Positions 9,642 to 20,116 of a stretch of 64,000 nt of DNA are shown in pieces (within the stretch, counting starts at the first letter, position 1; every line of letters begins with the position of its first letter). Both the position numbers and the translations under genes were made by a program. The notes under the pieces were generated by a model that was not told the origin of the DNA, did no database searches, and saw only the letters and a list, made by a program, of their open reading frames with translations. The DNA lies in NCBI GenBank assembly GCA_044226845.1, contig JBGAGG010000005.1, positions 233,770 to 297,769 of the forward strand. Reading direction: 5' to 3'. The stretch is from JAFDZO01 sp044226845 (GTDB taxonomy: Bacteria; Bacteroidota; Ignavibacteria; Tepidaquicellales; Tepidaquicellaceae).

Positions 9642-12524
9642 ATGAAAAAGATACTCTATACAATTTGTTTTTTACTTTTCCTTACGCATGTAAGCTTTGG
9701 CACAACATATTATGCGCAGGGTAATTCGAATCCGAATGTTACAACTAACTGGAACACTATTCCGGCAGGTGGAGGGACATCTCCCGTTGATTTTACTTCC
9801 GGTGTTAATGATATTTTTCAAATACAGGCAGGTCATACGATGACTCTTACCGGCTCTGCGTGGACAATTTCAGGAACAGGTTTATGCCAGGTTGATAGCG
9901 GAGCCACACTTATCTGCTCTACATCTCTTTTCACAACGGGATTAACTATTGCAAAAGGCGGAGTACTTAATGCTACTGCAACTGTTGGAGTCAATAACGG
10001 GCAGACGGGATTTGATTTTATTTTAGGCGGAGTTTACAAAAACTCGGGAAGCACTGCTTATGGCAGCGGAGCTACAGGAACATGCACATCTACCGGTAAA
10101 TTTCAGCTTGCTGCAACAACAACAGCAGGAACTATTCCCGTATTAACATGGGACCCTGCTTCAATACTTGAAATTGTTGGTTATACTTCTTTTACAGGCA
10201 ATATGGCATGGGGAAATCAAACGTTCGGAAATGTTATCTGGAACTGTCCTAGTCAGACAGGTACTCCTACCGCAAATTCAACACTCAGGACTATTAAAGG
10301 GGATTTAACGATTACAAGTATGGGTACAGGTTCATTAAGACTTTTTGCGAACACCGCAGCTACATTAAATATATCAGGAAATCTGAAAATGGATGCCGGT
10401 AATCTTGGATTAGTTAGCGGCAGTTCAGCTTCAACAATTAATGTTGCGGGAAATGTTACAGTTAATGGCGGCGCCTTGAAAATTGGAACCTCGACATTAC
10501 AAAGTAATAGTGCCAGACTTTCAGTAACAGGGAATGTTGTAATAAACGGCGGTACGATTGATTTTAAAGACGCTAACGCGGTATCAGGTTCTAACATATT
10601 TGAGGTCGGGGGGAATCTGAGCATAACAACGGGAACACTTACTCAAACAGGAAATACGCTAGGTACGGAAGGTTCGTTAAAATTTATTGATACTACAGCA
10701 TGGATTTCAGGAGGAACTTTTACCAATACTTACATCAATACAATTGTTAATGCAAATTCTATGCTTACATTAATTAATGACTTTTCTATAGCAGCATCAC
10801 GCTCTATGACAGTAAACGGAGTTTTGAATACTACTGACAAATCAATTTCAGGCGCAGGAATTTTTGTTCTTGCAGCGACAGGAACATTAAAAAGCGGTAA
10901 TGCAATAGGTATAGACGGAAGTATTACACTCTTGGGTACAAAAACTTTTACAAGCGGAGCAGGGTATATATTTAACGGAGCAATTGCGCAGACAACAGGA
11001 ACATCTTTACCGGCAGCAATTGCAGGTGAATTAACTTTTTCTAATACGGGTGAAGTTATAATTTTATCACAGTCAACTTCAAATACAGGTACTACTACGG
11101 TTGGTACAGGCGCAATAGTTGATATTGCAAATTTTAATATGACGGGTTCGGGGGGCGCATCTGTTTTAACAGGTTCAGGAAAAATAAGATTATCAGGAGA
11201 TATTACTACACAGATAACGGGATATAACTCGAATACTTTTACAGGCGTATATGAGTTCACGGGGTCCTCGCAATCTATTCCTGCCGGAACATACACCCGT
11301 TTAGTAATTTCCGGAAGTAATGTATCATTGAGCGGCAATGTCACAATTTCAGATACTCTTTTTTTATCCAACGGTCTTTTAAATACCGGTGCGAATACTT
11401 TAACAATCGGAACTTCTAATTCGAACGTTGGTATTATTGAAAGAACGGGCGGTTCTATAAATGGAATTATTAAAAGATGGTTTGCTCCTTCACTAGTTAA
11501 TAACGTTATATTTCCCTTAGATAACGGGTCAGGTTCATATGTGGAAGCAAAGATAAGCTTTACAGTCGCTCCTGCAACAGGTGGGACATTAACTGCAGTT
11601 TACCATACATCCGGTTCAGGAACATTACCCGATCAGGGTGATGGTAATTATATCCCTGCGCCTGAGCTTGGAGTAAATTTTATTAATCTTACTCCTCAAT
11701 ACTGGAGTATAACTGCTGCGGACGGACTTGAATCAAACGCAGGCACTTACGGCATCGGACTGATTGCTAATGATATGAATGTAAGCACTTCTAATTATCA
11801 ATACACAGGCATTGTAAAAAGAACAGATAATACTCAGCCCTGGGCTTGGAATTTTGCTAATCATGTAACGACAACAAGCCCATCGGCGATTCCTACTTTA
11901 GGAGGAATCGGCTTTTCAACTTTCTCTGATTTTGCAATTGGTGGTAATGTAGATAATCTTTTACCAGTTGAACTTGAATCGTTTTCATCAACAATTAGCG
12001 GACAGAATGTAATACTTAACTGGATTACTATTTCCGAACTGAATAATGCAGGTTATGATATTGAAAGAAAAAGTATTACAAACGGTTGGATAAAGATTGG
12101 AAATGTTATTGGACACGGGACAATAAATACTTCAAACAGTTACACATTCTCGGATAAGAATCTTTCATCCGGAAAGTATAATTACAGATTGAAGCAAATA
12201 GATTTCAACGGTAACTATAAGTATTATGAACTTTCGAATGAAGTTATAATTGGAACACCGGAAAAATATTCATTATCTCAAAACTATCCAAATCCATTTA
12301 ATCCTTCAACAACCATTAATTATGAATTACCAAAATCAAATTTTGTTAGTTTAAAAATTTATGATATGATGGGAAGGGAAGTTGCAAATTTAGTAAACCA
12401 AACTCAGGATGCAGGATTCTACACTGTTAAATTTGATGCATCAAAACTTTCAAGCGGAATTTATTTTTATAAAATTCAGGCAGGAGATTTTTCCTCAGTA
12501 AAGAAATTTATGCTTGTGAAGTAA
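9642..12524 (+). CDS. Giant T9SS-secreted surface protein (paralog of 5533-8574)
   Basis: A 960-residue secreted protein with a signal peptide (about residues 1-20, ending SFGTT). It has a long Gly/Thr/Asn-rich repetitive beta region, then a KRWFAPSLVNNVIFPLDNG block, a LLPVELESF linker and a C-terminal T9SS type A sorting domain (NYPNPFNPSTTI, ending SSVKKFMLVK). Its C-terminal ~400 residues align with the protein at 5533, and the two genes look like a tandem duplication with diverged N-terminal regions. A bidirectional terminator follows. No enzymatic motif is visible; the function is unknown. Confidence 0.85.
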   Translation: MKKILYTICFLLFLTHVSFGTTYYAQGNSNPNVTTNWNTIPAGGGTSPVDFTSGVNDIFQIQAGHTMTLTGSAWTISGTGLCQVDSGATLICSTSLFTTGLTIAKGGVLNATATVGVNNGQTGFDFILGGVYKNSGSTAYGSGATGTCTSTGKFQLAATTTAGTIPVLTWDPASILEIVGYTSFTGNMAWGNQTFGNVIWNCPSQTGTPTANSTLRTIKGDLTITSMGTGSLRLFANTAATLNISGNLKMDAGNLGLVSGSSASTINVAGNVTVNGGALKIGTSTLQSNSARLSVTGNVVINGGTIDFKDANAVSGSNIFEVGGNLSITTGTLTQTGNTLGTEGSLKFIDTTAWISGGTFTNTYINTIVNANSMLTLINDFSIAASRSMTVNGVLNTTDKSISGAGIFVLAATGTLKSGNAIGIDGSITLLGTKTFTSGAGYIFNGAIAQTTGTSLPAAIAGELTFSNTGEVIILSQSTSNTGTTTVGTGAIVDIANFNMTGSGGASVLTGSGKIRLSGDITTQITGYNSNTFTGVYEFTGSSQSIPAGTYTRLVISGSNVSLSGNVTISDTLFLSNGLLNTGANTLTIGTSNSNVGIIERTGGSINGIIKRWFAPSLVNNVIFPLDNGSGSYVEAKISFTVAPATGGTLTAVYHTSGSGTLPDQGDGNYIPAPELGVNFINLTPQYWSITAADGLESNAGTYGIGLIANDMNVSTSNYQYTGIVKRTDNTQPWAWNFANHVTTTSPSAIPTLGGIGFSTFSDFAIGGNVDNLLPVELESFSSTISGQNVILNWITISELNNAGYDIERKSITNGWIKIGNVIGHGTINTSNSYTFSDKNLSSGKYNYRLKQIDFNGNYKYYELSNEVIIGTPEKYSLSQNYPNPFNPSTTINYELPKSNFVSLKIYDMMGREVANLVNQTQDAGFYTVKFDASKLSSGIYFYKIQAGDFSSVKKFMLVK

Positions 12525-12596
12525 ATAAAATTTAGAAACTTATTCCTCCAATCCTCTTTCTGCCTTTTCAGGAGGAAGTTTGGGGTATAACAAAAC

Positions 12597-12632
12597 CAAA
12601 AGCCCTGAGGGAGTTTCCTTCAGGGCTTTTTA
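12597..12632. terminator. Bidirectional terminator between convergent genes
   Basis: AAAAGCCCTGA (12598-12608) pairs with TCAGGGCTTTT (12620-12630). The stem is extended inward by GG/CC across a one-base bulge. A-rich and T-rich flanks make it work for both the T9SS gene (+) and the RND gene (-). Confidence 0.85.
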
Positions 12633-12682
12633 TTTAAATCTGTTTAAGAAGATAATATTTCATAATAAGAATTATCCGGAAT

Positions 12683-15600
12683 TTACGATGAAGGTGCTAT
12701 AATTTCTCCGTGAGATTTTTCAATAGCATCCGGCTCTTCATCCTCAATTACATTTGGCTTTGATTTCGCGATGTAAGAATAAATTGCAGGCACAATAAAG
12801 AGAGTTAAGAAAGTCGAGAATAATAATCCGCCAACAACTGAAATTCCTAATGAAACACGGCTGCCTGCACCGAAGCCTAAAGCTATAGGAAGAATTCCTA
12901 AAGTTGTAGCAAGTGTAGTCATAATAATAGGTCTGAACCTTGCTTCTGCTGATTCTATTACTGCTTCAAGTTTGGTGCGGCCTTCCTGCTTTCTCTGATT
13001 GGCAAACTCAACTATCAGAATGGCATTTTTTGTAACAAGTCCGACAAGCATAATAATTCCTATCTGACTGAATATATTCATCGTCTGATCTGTAAGCCAT
13101 AAGCTTAATATTGCTCCTGTTATTGCTAAAGGAACTGTAAGTAATATTATAAACGGGTCAATGAAGCTTTCAAATTGCGCAGCAAGAACCAGAAAGATAA
13201 TTACAATCGCAAACACAAAAGTGAATAGCAGACTTGAAGAGCTTTCTGCAAAATCTCTTGATTCTCCCGTAAGGGCGGTTGTAAAATTCTCAGTTAATAC
13301 TTTATCTGCAACATCCTGCATAGCCTTTAAGCCGTCACCAAGTGTATTTGGCGGAACAGGTGCTGCTGTAATAGTGGCAGAAGAAAATCGGTTAAATCTG
13401 AAACGTGAAGGAGATGTAGCCTGTTCTTTTAACATAACTAAGCTGCTCATCTGAATAAGTTCACCGCGTTTATTTTTTACATAAACGTTATCTAAGTCAG
13501 TGGGTTTATCTCTGTATTCTCTTTCAAGCTGACCGATTATCTGATATTGTTTTTCATCCTGAATAAAGTATCCGTAACGAACCCCCGCAAGTGCGGTTTG
13601 TAACACTTGTGCTACGTCCTGAATTGAAACACCAAGAGCATCTGCTCTGTCTCTATCTATTGTTAGCGCAATTTCGGGTTTATTTACTTTAAGATTTGCA
13701 TCAACAAACTGAAGCACCGGGCTTTTCTTTGCTTCATCTAAAAACTTTGGCAGCATATTTGTGAGGCTGTCAAAATTATTTGACATAATTACAAACTGAA
13801 TAGGCTGACCTCCAAACCTTGCTCCGATTGTAGGAGGCTGTGATGGCAAAGCCCTTACTCCGTAAAAATTATTTAATTCTTTTGAGAGCTGGGCAAAAAC
13901 TTCTTTCTGTGTTCTCTTTCGTTCCTTCGGATCTTTAAGGTATAAATTTAAAGTTCCGCTGTTTGTAGCTCCACCACCTCCGCCGATTGCAACCAGAGTA
14001 ATAGGTGCAGAAACTTCAGGAATTGAATCTATGATATATTGAGTCATTTCATCCATATATTTGGATGTAAACTCAAACGAGGCACCTTCAGGTGCAAGAG
14101 CAGAAATTCTGATATTTGAACGGTCTTCAAGCGGTGCAAGTTCTGATTTGATCTGTCCGCCAATTAAAAATATTATTGCTACTGATGCGATTACGAGAAT
14201 AAAACTTACCCATCGGACACGCATAAATGCTTCAAGCGATTTATTATATGTTTTATTGAGCCATACAAAGAACGGCTCAGTCATTTTATAAAACTTGTTT
14301 TCTGTATCGTGCCTTTTTAAAATATATGCGCTTAGCATCGGACTTAAGCTCAATGCAACGAATGCCGAAATCAAAACTGATACGGCAATTACTACTCCGA
14401 ACTCCCGAAACAGTCTTCCCGTCTGTCCCTGTATAAATAAGATAGGTAAGAATACTGCAGCTAAAGTTATTGTTGTAGAAATAACTGCGAAGTAAATTTC
14501 TTTCGCACCTTTGAACGCAGCCTGGCGCGGACTCATTCCTTCTTCTATCTTTGCGTATATATTTTCCAGCACTACAATAGCATCATCACATACAAGACCG
14601 ATTGCCAAAATTATACCTACTAAAGAAAGTACGTTAATGGAAAAATTCAGAAGGTACATCACAAAGAACGTTGCAATGATTGAAACCGGAATTGCGATAA
14701 CAGGAATAAATGTTGAACGCCAGTCCCGAAGAAATAAAAATATAATAAATACAACAAGACCAAAAGCAATAAAAATTGTTTCTTCTACTTCACTAAGAGT
14801 GCTTCTTACAAAAGTGGAGAAGTCAAATCCTAAATCTAGAACTATATCCGGAGGTACTTCTGTTTTTAACTGCTCAAGTCTTTTTCTGAATTCGTTAGAA
14901 ATTTCAATTACGTTTGCTCCTGCCTGAGGAAGTACAGCAACGCCAACTCCGGGCATTCCGCTTCTTTTGAAGGAAGTTCTCTCGTTCTCGGCGCCATACT
15001 CTGCAAAACCAATATCACTGAACTTAATTAATCTGCCGTTATCTTCTTTAATAGTTAAATTGTTGAACTGGTTTAAGTCGTATAATCTTCCGAATGTCCT
15101 TATTGTAATTTCCGTTGCCCAGCCTTCAATTTTTCCTGAAGGAAGTTCTACATTTTGTTCATTTAAAACAGACTGCACATCTAACGGCGTGATTTTATAC
15201 GCAGCCATTTTGTGAGGGTCCAGACGTAATCTTACCGCTAATTTTCTTTCGCCGAATATTCTTACAGAGCCTACTCCGTTAATCGTCTGCATCCTTTCTG
15301 CAATAACGTTGGAAGCAAATTTACTTACGTCAAGTATATCCCTTGAATTACTGTAAACTGTTAAAAGTATAATCGGTGAGGCATCGGCGTCTGCTTTTTC
15401 AACAACAGGGTTATCCATATCTCTTGGTAAGCTTCTTAATGCACGGCTTACTCTGTCTCGTACATCATTGGCTGCTGATTCAAGGTCTCTTTCAAGATTG
15501 AACTCAATAGTAATAGAGCTTACACCTTCACGTGATGTAGAAGTAAGGGTCCTTATCCCCTCAATACCATTTAAATTTTGTTCTAATGGTTCAGTAATCT

Positions 15601-15784
15601 GTGTTTCAATAACATCTGAGTTTGCGCCGGGATAACTTGAAGTTACGGTAACAATCGGAGGGTCAATGCTGGGATATTCTCTAACCTGCAATGAGCGGAA
15701 ACCCACGAATCCGAAGATAACAAGCACTATACTTATTACCATTGCAAATACGGGTCTCTTTATGGATGTATCTGATAAACTCAA
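12683..15784 (-). CDS. RND-family efflux transporter permease (HAE1/AcrB type)
   Basis: A 1033-residue proton-driven inner-membrane pump of the AcrB/MexB superfamily, the usual length. It starts with the canonical MSLSDTSIKRPVFAMVI. The proton-relay aspartates occur in GLVCDDAIVVLENIY (TM4) and the relay lysine in GLVTKNAILIVEFANQR (TM10). The two large periplasmic loops after TM1 and TM7 are present. Its adaptor is encoded upstream on the same strand at 17040-18104, with a T9SS protein gene between them. No outer-membrane TolC-type channel gene is in the window, so that partner must be elsewhere. Substrate cannot be told from sequence. Confidence 0.95.
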   Translation of the reverse strand: MSLSDTSIKRPVFAMVISIVLVIFGFVGFRSLQVREYPSIDPPIVTVTSSYPGANSDVIETQITEPLEQNLNGIEGIRTLTSTSREGVSSITIEFNLERDLESAANDVRDRVSRALRSLPRDMDNPVVEKADADASPIILLTVYSNSRDILDVSKFASNVIAERMQTINGVGSVRIFGERKLAVRLRLDPHKMAAYKITPLDVQSVLNEQNVELPSGKIEGWATEITIRTFGRLYDLNQFNNLTIKEDNGRLIKFSDIGFAEYGAENERTSFKRSGMPGVGVAVLPQAGANVIEISNEFRKRLEQLKTEVPPDIVLDLGFDFSTFVRSTLSEVEETIFIAFGLVVFIIFLFLRDWRSTFIPVIAIPVSIIATFFVMYLLNFSINVLSLVGIILAIGLVCDDAIVVLENIYAKIEEGMSPRQAAFKGAKEIYFAVISTTITLAAVFLPILFIQGQTGRLFREFGVVIAVSVLISAFVALSLSPMLSAYILKRHDTENKFYKMTEPFFVWLNKTYNKSLEAFMRVRWVSFILVIASVAIIFLIGGQIKSELAPLEDRSNIRISALAPEGASFEFTSKYMDEMTQYIIDSIPEVSAPITLVAIGGGGGATNSGTLNLYLKDPKERKRTQKEVFAQLSKELNNFYGVRALPSQPPTIGARFGGQPIQFVIMSNNFDSLTNMLPKFLDEAKKSPVLQFVDANLKVNKPEIALTIDRDRADALGVSIQDVAQVLQTALAGVRYGYFIQDEKQYQIIGQLEREYRDKPTDLDNVYVKNKRGELIQMSSLVMLKEQATSPSRFRFNRFSSATITAAPVPPNTLGDGLKAMQDVADKVLTENFTTALTGESRDFAESSSSLLFTFVFAIVIIFLVLAAQFESFIDPFIILLTVPLAITGAILSLWLTDQTMNIFSQIGIIMLVGLVTKNAILIVEFANQRKQEGRTKLEAVIESAEARFRPIIMTTLATTLGILPIALGFGAGSRVSLGISVVGGLLFSTFLTLFIVPAIYSYIAKSKPNVIEDEEPDAIEKSHGEIIAPSS

Positions 15785-15810
15785 ATTATTCTCTTCTTAA
15801 AAAATTATGA

Positions 15811-17034
15811 TTATTTTATTAATGACATCTTTACAACCTGACTTCCGCTATTAGTTTCGATCTTACAATAATAAATTCCGGAAGGCTGATTGACCGCTTT
15901 CCACGTAATTTGATATTCACCTTCCCTGTAAAAATCTTCGGTTAATATATTTTCAAGTTTGCCGTTTATATTGTAAACTGAAAGTTTAACATTAGAAGAT
16001 CTGTTTAAAATAAATTTTATATTAGTCGAAGGATTAAAAGGATTTGGAAAATTTTGCTGTAATAAAAACTCTGCCGGAATATTTGCCTGCTGCGTTTCAA
16101 TTCCTATAGGAATTCCCTGTCCGCCGCCATTAGTTGTTTTTAAAATGGTGCCTTCTGTGCCGACTATCCAGCCGGTCTGATTGTTAACAAACTTTACGGA
16201 TTTGAAAGTAATAGAATTGTTATTAAAAGGAAGCGTTTCCCATGAAGTTCCCCCATCGGTAGTTCTTACTATACTACCGTACTCACCAACTGACCATCCG
16301 CTAATATCATTAGAAAAGTAACAATCCTCTAATGCCCATCCTCTTGTAAGATACACCGTATCGTGCTCCCAGTGATTTCCAAAATTAGAAGTTCTAAAAA
16401 AAGCTCCGCAGCATCCGAAGATAAATCCTTTCCCGTTTTCGAAAAACTGAGCACTTGAAAGAGAGTTCGGCATCCCTGTATATAATGAATCCCACGTGTT
16501 GCCGGAATTTGTCGAGCGGAATAACGCGCCGTCATTTCCCAATAAGAAAATATAATTATTGAGTATAAAAGTTTTCTGCCACATATAATAAGCGCTTCCG
16601 AACGTATTGCTGAATGTAAGACCGCCATCTGTAGTTTTTAAAAGAGTCTTATACCATCCTGTAAAATAACCTGTTTGTTCGTTCACAAACCGTATGCTGG
16701 TTAAATTTTTATCCGTGCCTGAGTTTATTGCAAACCAGTTCTCACCTGCATTTGTAGTTTTCATAATTTTACCATTATTACCGCATAAGTAACCGGATAG
16801 TGAATTAACAAAATAAATTGAATTCCATGTACCCGATATTTCATTCTTATTCCAGTTAACTCCTGCATTAGTTGTTTTTAAAATAACATTGTCACCGCAA
16901 ATAAATCCTGTTTGGTTATCTGTAAGATAAATGCATTTTAAGTTATTCACCGTACCGCTTTGCTGAGTAATCCATTGAGAATTAGCAAATGAGCAGGAGA
17001 CAAAAATTAATATTATAGTAAAAAAAACTCTCAT
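15811..17034 (-). CDS. T9SS-sorted Ycf48/BNR-type beta-propeller protein
   Basis: A 407-residue secreted protein. The signal peptide is about residues 1-19 (ends in SFANSQ). It is followed by some seven propeller repeats of the Ycf48/BNR kind, each with variants of 'ILKTTNAGVNW' and 'TGFICGDN'. It ends in a T9SS type A sorting domain (NFPNPFNPSTNI to SQVVKMSLIK). The gene lies 5 bp after the RND adaptor gene and 26 bp before the pump gene, so it is almost certainly cotranscribed with them. No known efflux function exists for this family. Whether it assists the pump or is an intruder in the operon is open. Confidence 0.87.
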   Translation of the reverse strand: MRVFFTIILIFVSCSFANSQWITQQSGTVNNLKCIYLTDNQTGFICGDNVILKTTNAGVNWNKNEISGTWNSIYFVNSLSGYLCGNNGKIMKTTNAGENWFAINSGTDKNLTSIRFVNEQTGYFTGWYKTLLKTTDGGLTFSNTFGSAYYMWQKTFILNNYIFLLGNDGALFRSTNSGNTWDSLYTGMPNSLSSAQFFENGKGFIFGCCGAFFRTSNFGNHWEHDTVYLTRGWALEDCYFSNDISGWSVGEYGSIVRTTDGGTSWETLPFNNNSITFKSVKFVNNQTGWIVGTEGTILKTTNGGGQGIPIGIETQQANIPAEFLLQQNFPNPFNPSTNIKFILNRSSNVKLSVYNINGKLENILTEDFYREGEYQITWKAVNQPSGIYYCKIETNSGSQVVKMSLIK

Positions 17035-17039
17035 GAGAT

Positions 17040-18104
17040 TTATTGGTTTATCTTGGTAATTTTTACTTTGGCATCCGGTTTTAATCTTAATATATTTGTT
17101 GTTATAACTGTGTCTCCGGGAACAACTCCCCCTATAACTTGTACTTTATCTTCAAGTCTTTTTCCTAAGTCAACTTCAACAAGTTTTACCCTGCCGTTTT
17201 TTGAAACATAAACTCCTTGTCCTTTCAGATTTGGAATGATTGCTTCTGTTGGAACCATCATAGCATCATTAATTTCTTTCATAATCAAACGTACATTAGC
17301 AAAACTTCCCGGAAGTAATTTTGAATTTGATCTGTTGCTTATAGCTCTTAAAATCAATGTCTTTGTACCGTTTTCTAATTTTGGTTCAAATGCATAAACT
17401 TCACCTTCATATTCTTCATCTATACCTTCGACTTTAAAGATTATTTTCTGTCCTATTTTAAAAAAGCTAACATATTTTTCAGGAATAGAAAAATCAATTT
17501 TCAATTTACTTAAATCCTGCATTGTAGTTAATACATTTGAGGGAGTAGCGTAACTGCCTACACTGACATTTCTTAATCCTACAAATCCGCTGAATGGTGC
17601 AACAATGCTTGTCTTATCAATCTGTATCTGAATTGATTCCATATCAGCGCGGATTTTCCCCAGAGTATTTTGTTGAATTTCGTAGTCTGCCTGAGGCAAT
17701 AACCCTCTATCCAAAAGGTCTTTTGTTCTTTTCTCATTTATAACTGCAAGTTCCTCATCAAGTTTTAGTTTATTAAGACTTGCATTTAAATCGGAATCAT
17801 CAAGTTTAAATAATATTTTTCCTCTTCCAACTGATGAACCTTCCTTAAAATAAATTCCTATAATCTTTCGGGAAACTTCGCTTCTTATCTCTACTTCTTC
17901 ATTAGCCCGTATAGTTCCTACTGCCTGAATTTCATTTTCAAGAGTTGATGGCTTTATAATATATCCATCTGCAGGCGTAGTTCCGTCCCCTTGAGATTGA
18001 TTTTGTGTTAGAGGTTTTTCTTTGGAAGCGATTTTTGGTATAATAAAATAGAGAGCTGCTCCGATTACTACTATGATTAATGCTAATTTAACGTATTTAT
18101 TCAA
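17040..18104 (-). CDS. RND efflux periplasmic adaptor (membrane fusion protein)
   Basis: A 354-residue HlyD/AcrA-type adaptor that links the inner-membrane pump to an outer-membrane channel. An N-terminal hydrophobic anchor (about residues 6-25) is followed by a first lipoyl half (VGTIRANEEVEIRSEV), a coiled-coil hairpin (about 115-165) and a second lipoyl half (IVAPFSGFVGLRNVSVG). A beta-barrel and a membrane-proximal domain come last. It is the first gene of the minus-strand operon; the start region faces the divergent T9SS gene at 18404 across a 299-bp promoter region. Confidence 0.93.
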   Translation of the reverse strand: MNKYVKLALIIVVIGAALYFIIPKIASKEKPLTQNQSQGDGTTPADGYIIKPSTLENEIQAVGTIRANEEVEIRSEVSRKIIGIYFKEGSSVGRGKILFKLDDSDLNASLNKLKLDEELAVINEKRTKDLLDRGLLPQADYEIQQNTLGKIRADMESIQIQIDKTSIVAPFSGFVGLRNVSVGSYATPSNVLTTMQDLSKLKIDFSIPEKYVSFFKIGQKIIFKVEGIDEEYEGEVYAFEPKLENGTKTLILRAISNRSNSKLLPGSFANVRLIMKEINDAMMVPTEAIIPNLKGQGVYVSKNGRVKLVEVDLGKRLEDKVQVIGGVVPGDTVITTNILRLKPDAKVKITKINQ

Positions 18105-18403
18105 ATCAGAAAATTCCCGGTTATTTCGATTAATAACAATTTTGAAAAATATACAGTTCGCAAAACAGGTATTAAATAGAAAAAAAATTCTTTAAATCTG
18201 TTGCGAATTGTAAATAATATTTGAGAATGGATTTATTGGGTGTGGTTTACCCTTTGTTAGGACAAACCGTTTTATAAAAAGTTTAATGAAAATCCGAAAG
18301 TATTTTCAAAAAAGTGTGTAATTTTAAATAAATATTTTTTATTTTTACAAACACACCCCTGGCCTACAATAATCGATTACAACAAATCAAACCAAAAATC
18401 CCA

Positions 18404-20095
18404 ATGAAAAGAATCCTTACTTTTTTATTGTTTTGTATTTCTATAAATACATCTTACTCACAATCTGCAGTGCCGTTTGTTTTTGAAATTCAGGAGTTTC
18501 AAAGAACTAATGCGCCCGGTCTGCAGTCTTTTGTTTTAGGGCATTATAGTGATTACTGGCTTCTTATTGGCGGGAGAACAGAAGGTATGCACGGTTTTCC
18601 AACACCGCCCTTAGGCGGGTTCCCGACTATGTATGCGAATAAAAATTTTATTGTATATAACCCGGTAACGGACAGTATCTGGACAAGAAGCATTTATCAG
18701 GATTTTTCAGTTGCAAATGCAGAGCAGTTCCGTTCAACTAATATGCAGGCATATCAAACAGGAAACACTCTTTATCTTTGCGGAGGATATGGAAAAGATT
18801 CGAGTTTGGGTTCAGGTTTGCTTGATTCATTTATCACATTCCCGAAATTTACGGCAATAAATGTAAGCGGGATGATAAATGCGATTAAGTCAAACAGCTC
18901 AGTTGCTTCATTTGTAAGAACGCTTACAGATACAACTTTTGCTGTGACAGGCGGGATTCTCGGGAGAATAGGTAATTCTTATTATCTGACAGTCGGGCAG
19001 AAGTTTACAGGTAAATATGCTTTTCCAAATGCCGGTCCGCCTCTTTTCGTTCAGAAATATAATAATGCTATTAAAAAATTTGATATTGTAGATAATGGAG
19101 TTTCGCTCAGTATTACAAATAAATCTTATATTGTTGATACAGTAAATTTACACAGGAGAGATTTAAATGTAGTGCCGCAGATAACAAGCACTTCAGGAAC
19201 ACAGGGAATGACAATATACGGCGGAGTATTTCAATATGATGAAGATGTTCCATTTGTATATCCGGTTTACATAGGCGCTAATTCTATATTGGTCGAAAAT
19301 ACATTCCAGCAAAAATACAGCCAGTATGAGTGCCCGGTAATACCGATATATGATTCAGTAAGAAACGATATGAGTAATTTATTCTTTGGAGGAATAAGCT
19401 TGTACAGGTATGATACTCTTCTGCATAAATCAGTAATTGATACCTGTAATTTCGGAGGACCTGCTCCTTGCGTTCCTTTTATTTCCGATATTACAGCTAT
19501 CACAAAGTTTTCAAACGGTACAAGCAAGGATTCAGTTTTACCTGTACGATTCCCATCAAACAGAAGACTTGGAGCAGAGCAGCATATGGTTTATGATGCA
19601 GGACTTCCAAGATATTCAAATGATGTTGTCAAGCTGCGTTCATTATCAGGCAGAACATTTGCAGGATATCTCTACGGCGGCATAGAAGCATTTGAAGCAA
19701 ATCCTTTCCTTCAGATGATCAATACTCACGGCAGAAATGCAGGTACGGTTTCAGTTGCATCGAACAGAATTTATAAAATTTATCTTACACCGAACACTGT
19801 TGGTATAAATCCTCTTGGGTCTTATGTACCTGCAGATTTTAAATTATTCCAGAATTATCCGAATCCATTTAATCCTACAACAAAAATAAAATTTGATTTA
19901 CCCTCCAATGGATTTGTATCACTCAAAATATATGATGTAATGGGAAGGGAAGTTGAGAATTTAGTAAATGAAAATCTGAAAGCCGGAAGTTATGAAGTAG
20001 AATTCAGCGGTGTTCAAAAATCCTCCGGAATTTATTATTATAAGGTATACACTGAGAAATATCAGGAAACGAAAAAAATGATTTTAGTAAAATAG
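18404..20095 (+). CDS. T9SS-sorted kelch-like secreted protein
   Basis: A 563-residue secreted protein with a signal peptide (about residues 1-19, ends SYSQS). The middle contains kelch-like strands (YWLLIGGRTEG, NTLYLCGGYGKD), which suggests a beta-propeller. The C-terminal ~85 residues are a T9SS type A sorting domain (NYPNPFNPTTKI, ending TKKMILVK). It shares a nearly identical sorting domain with the next gene at 20204 (GREVENLVNENLKAGSYEV in both), evidence of recent domain exchange or duplication. A terminator follows at 20117. Function unknown. Confidence 0.82.
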   Translation: MKRILTFLLFCISINTSYSQSAVPFVFEIQEFQRTNAPGLQSFVLGHYSDYWLLIGGRTEGMHGFPTPPLGGFPTMYANKNFIVYNPVTDSIWTRSIYQDFSVANAEQFRSTNMQAYQTGNTLYLCGGYGKDSSLGSGLLDSFITFPKFTAINVSGMINAIKSNSSVASFVRTLTDTTFAVTGGILGRIGNSYYLTVGQKFTGKYAFPNAGPPLFVQKYNNAIKKFDIVDNGVSLSITNKSYIVDTVNLHRRDLNVVPQITSTSGTQGMTIYGGVFQYDEDVPFVYPVYIGANSILVENTFQQKYSQYECPVIPIYDSVRNDMSNLFFGGISLYRYDTLLHKSVIDTCNFGGPAPCVPFISDITAITKFSNGTSKDSVLPVRFPSNRRLGAEQHMVYDAGLPRYSNDVVKLRSLSGRTFAGYLYGGIEAFEANPFLQMINTHGRNAGTVSVASNRIYKIYLTPNTVGINPLGSYVPADFKLFQNYPNPFNPTTKIKFDLPSNGFVSLKIYDVMGREVENLVNENLKAGSYEVEFSGVQKSSGIYYYKVYTEKYQETKKMILVK

Positions 20096-20116
20096 AAATT
20101 ATTAACCGATGTATAT

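Noticed and set aside
10730..11371. 213-residue open frame on the minus strand inside the T9SS gene at 9642
   Set aside because: It lies fully antisense to a well-supported gene, has a Pro/Val/Ile-rich composition expected from the reverse of Gly/Thr/Asn-rich codons, and shows no motif.
14061..15215. Several plus-strand open frames inside the RND pump gene
   Set aside because: Antisense shadows of a fully conserved RND transporter; no independent support.
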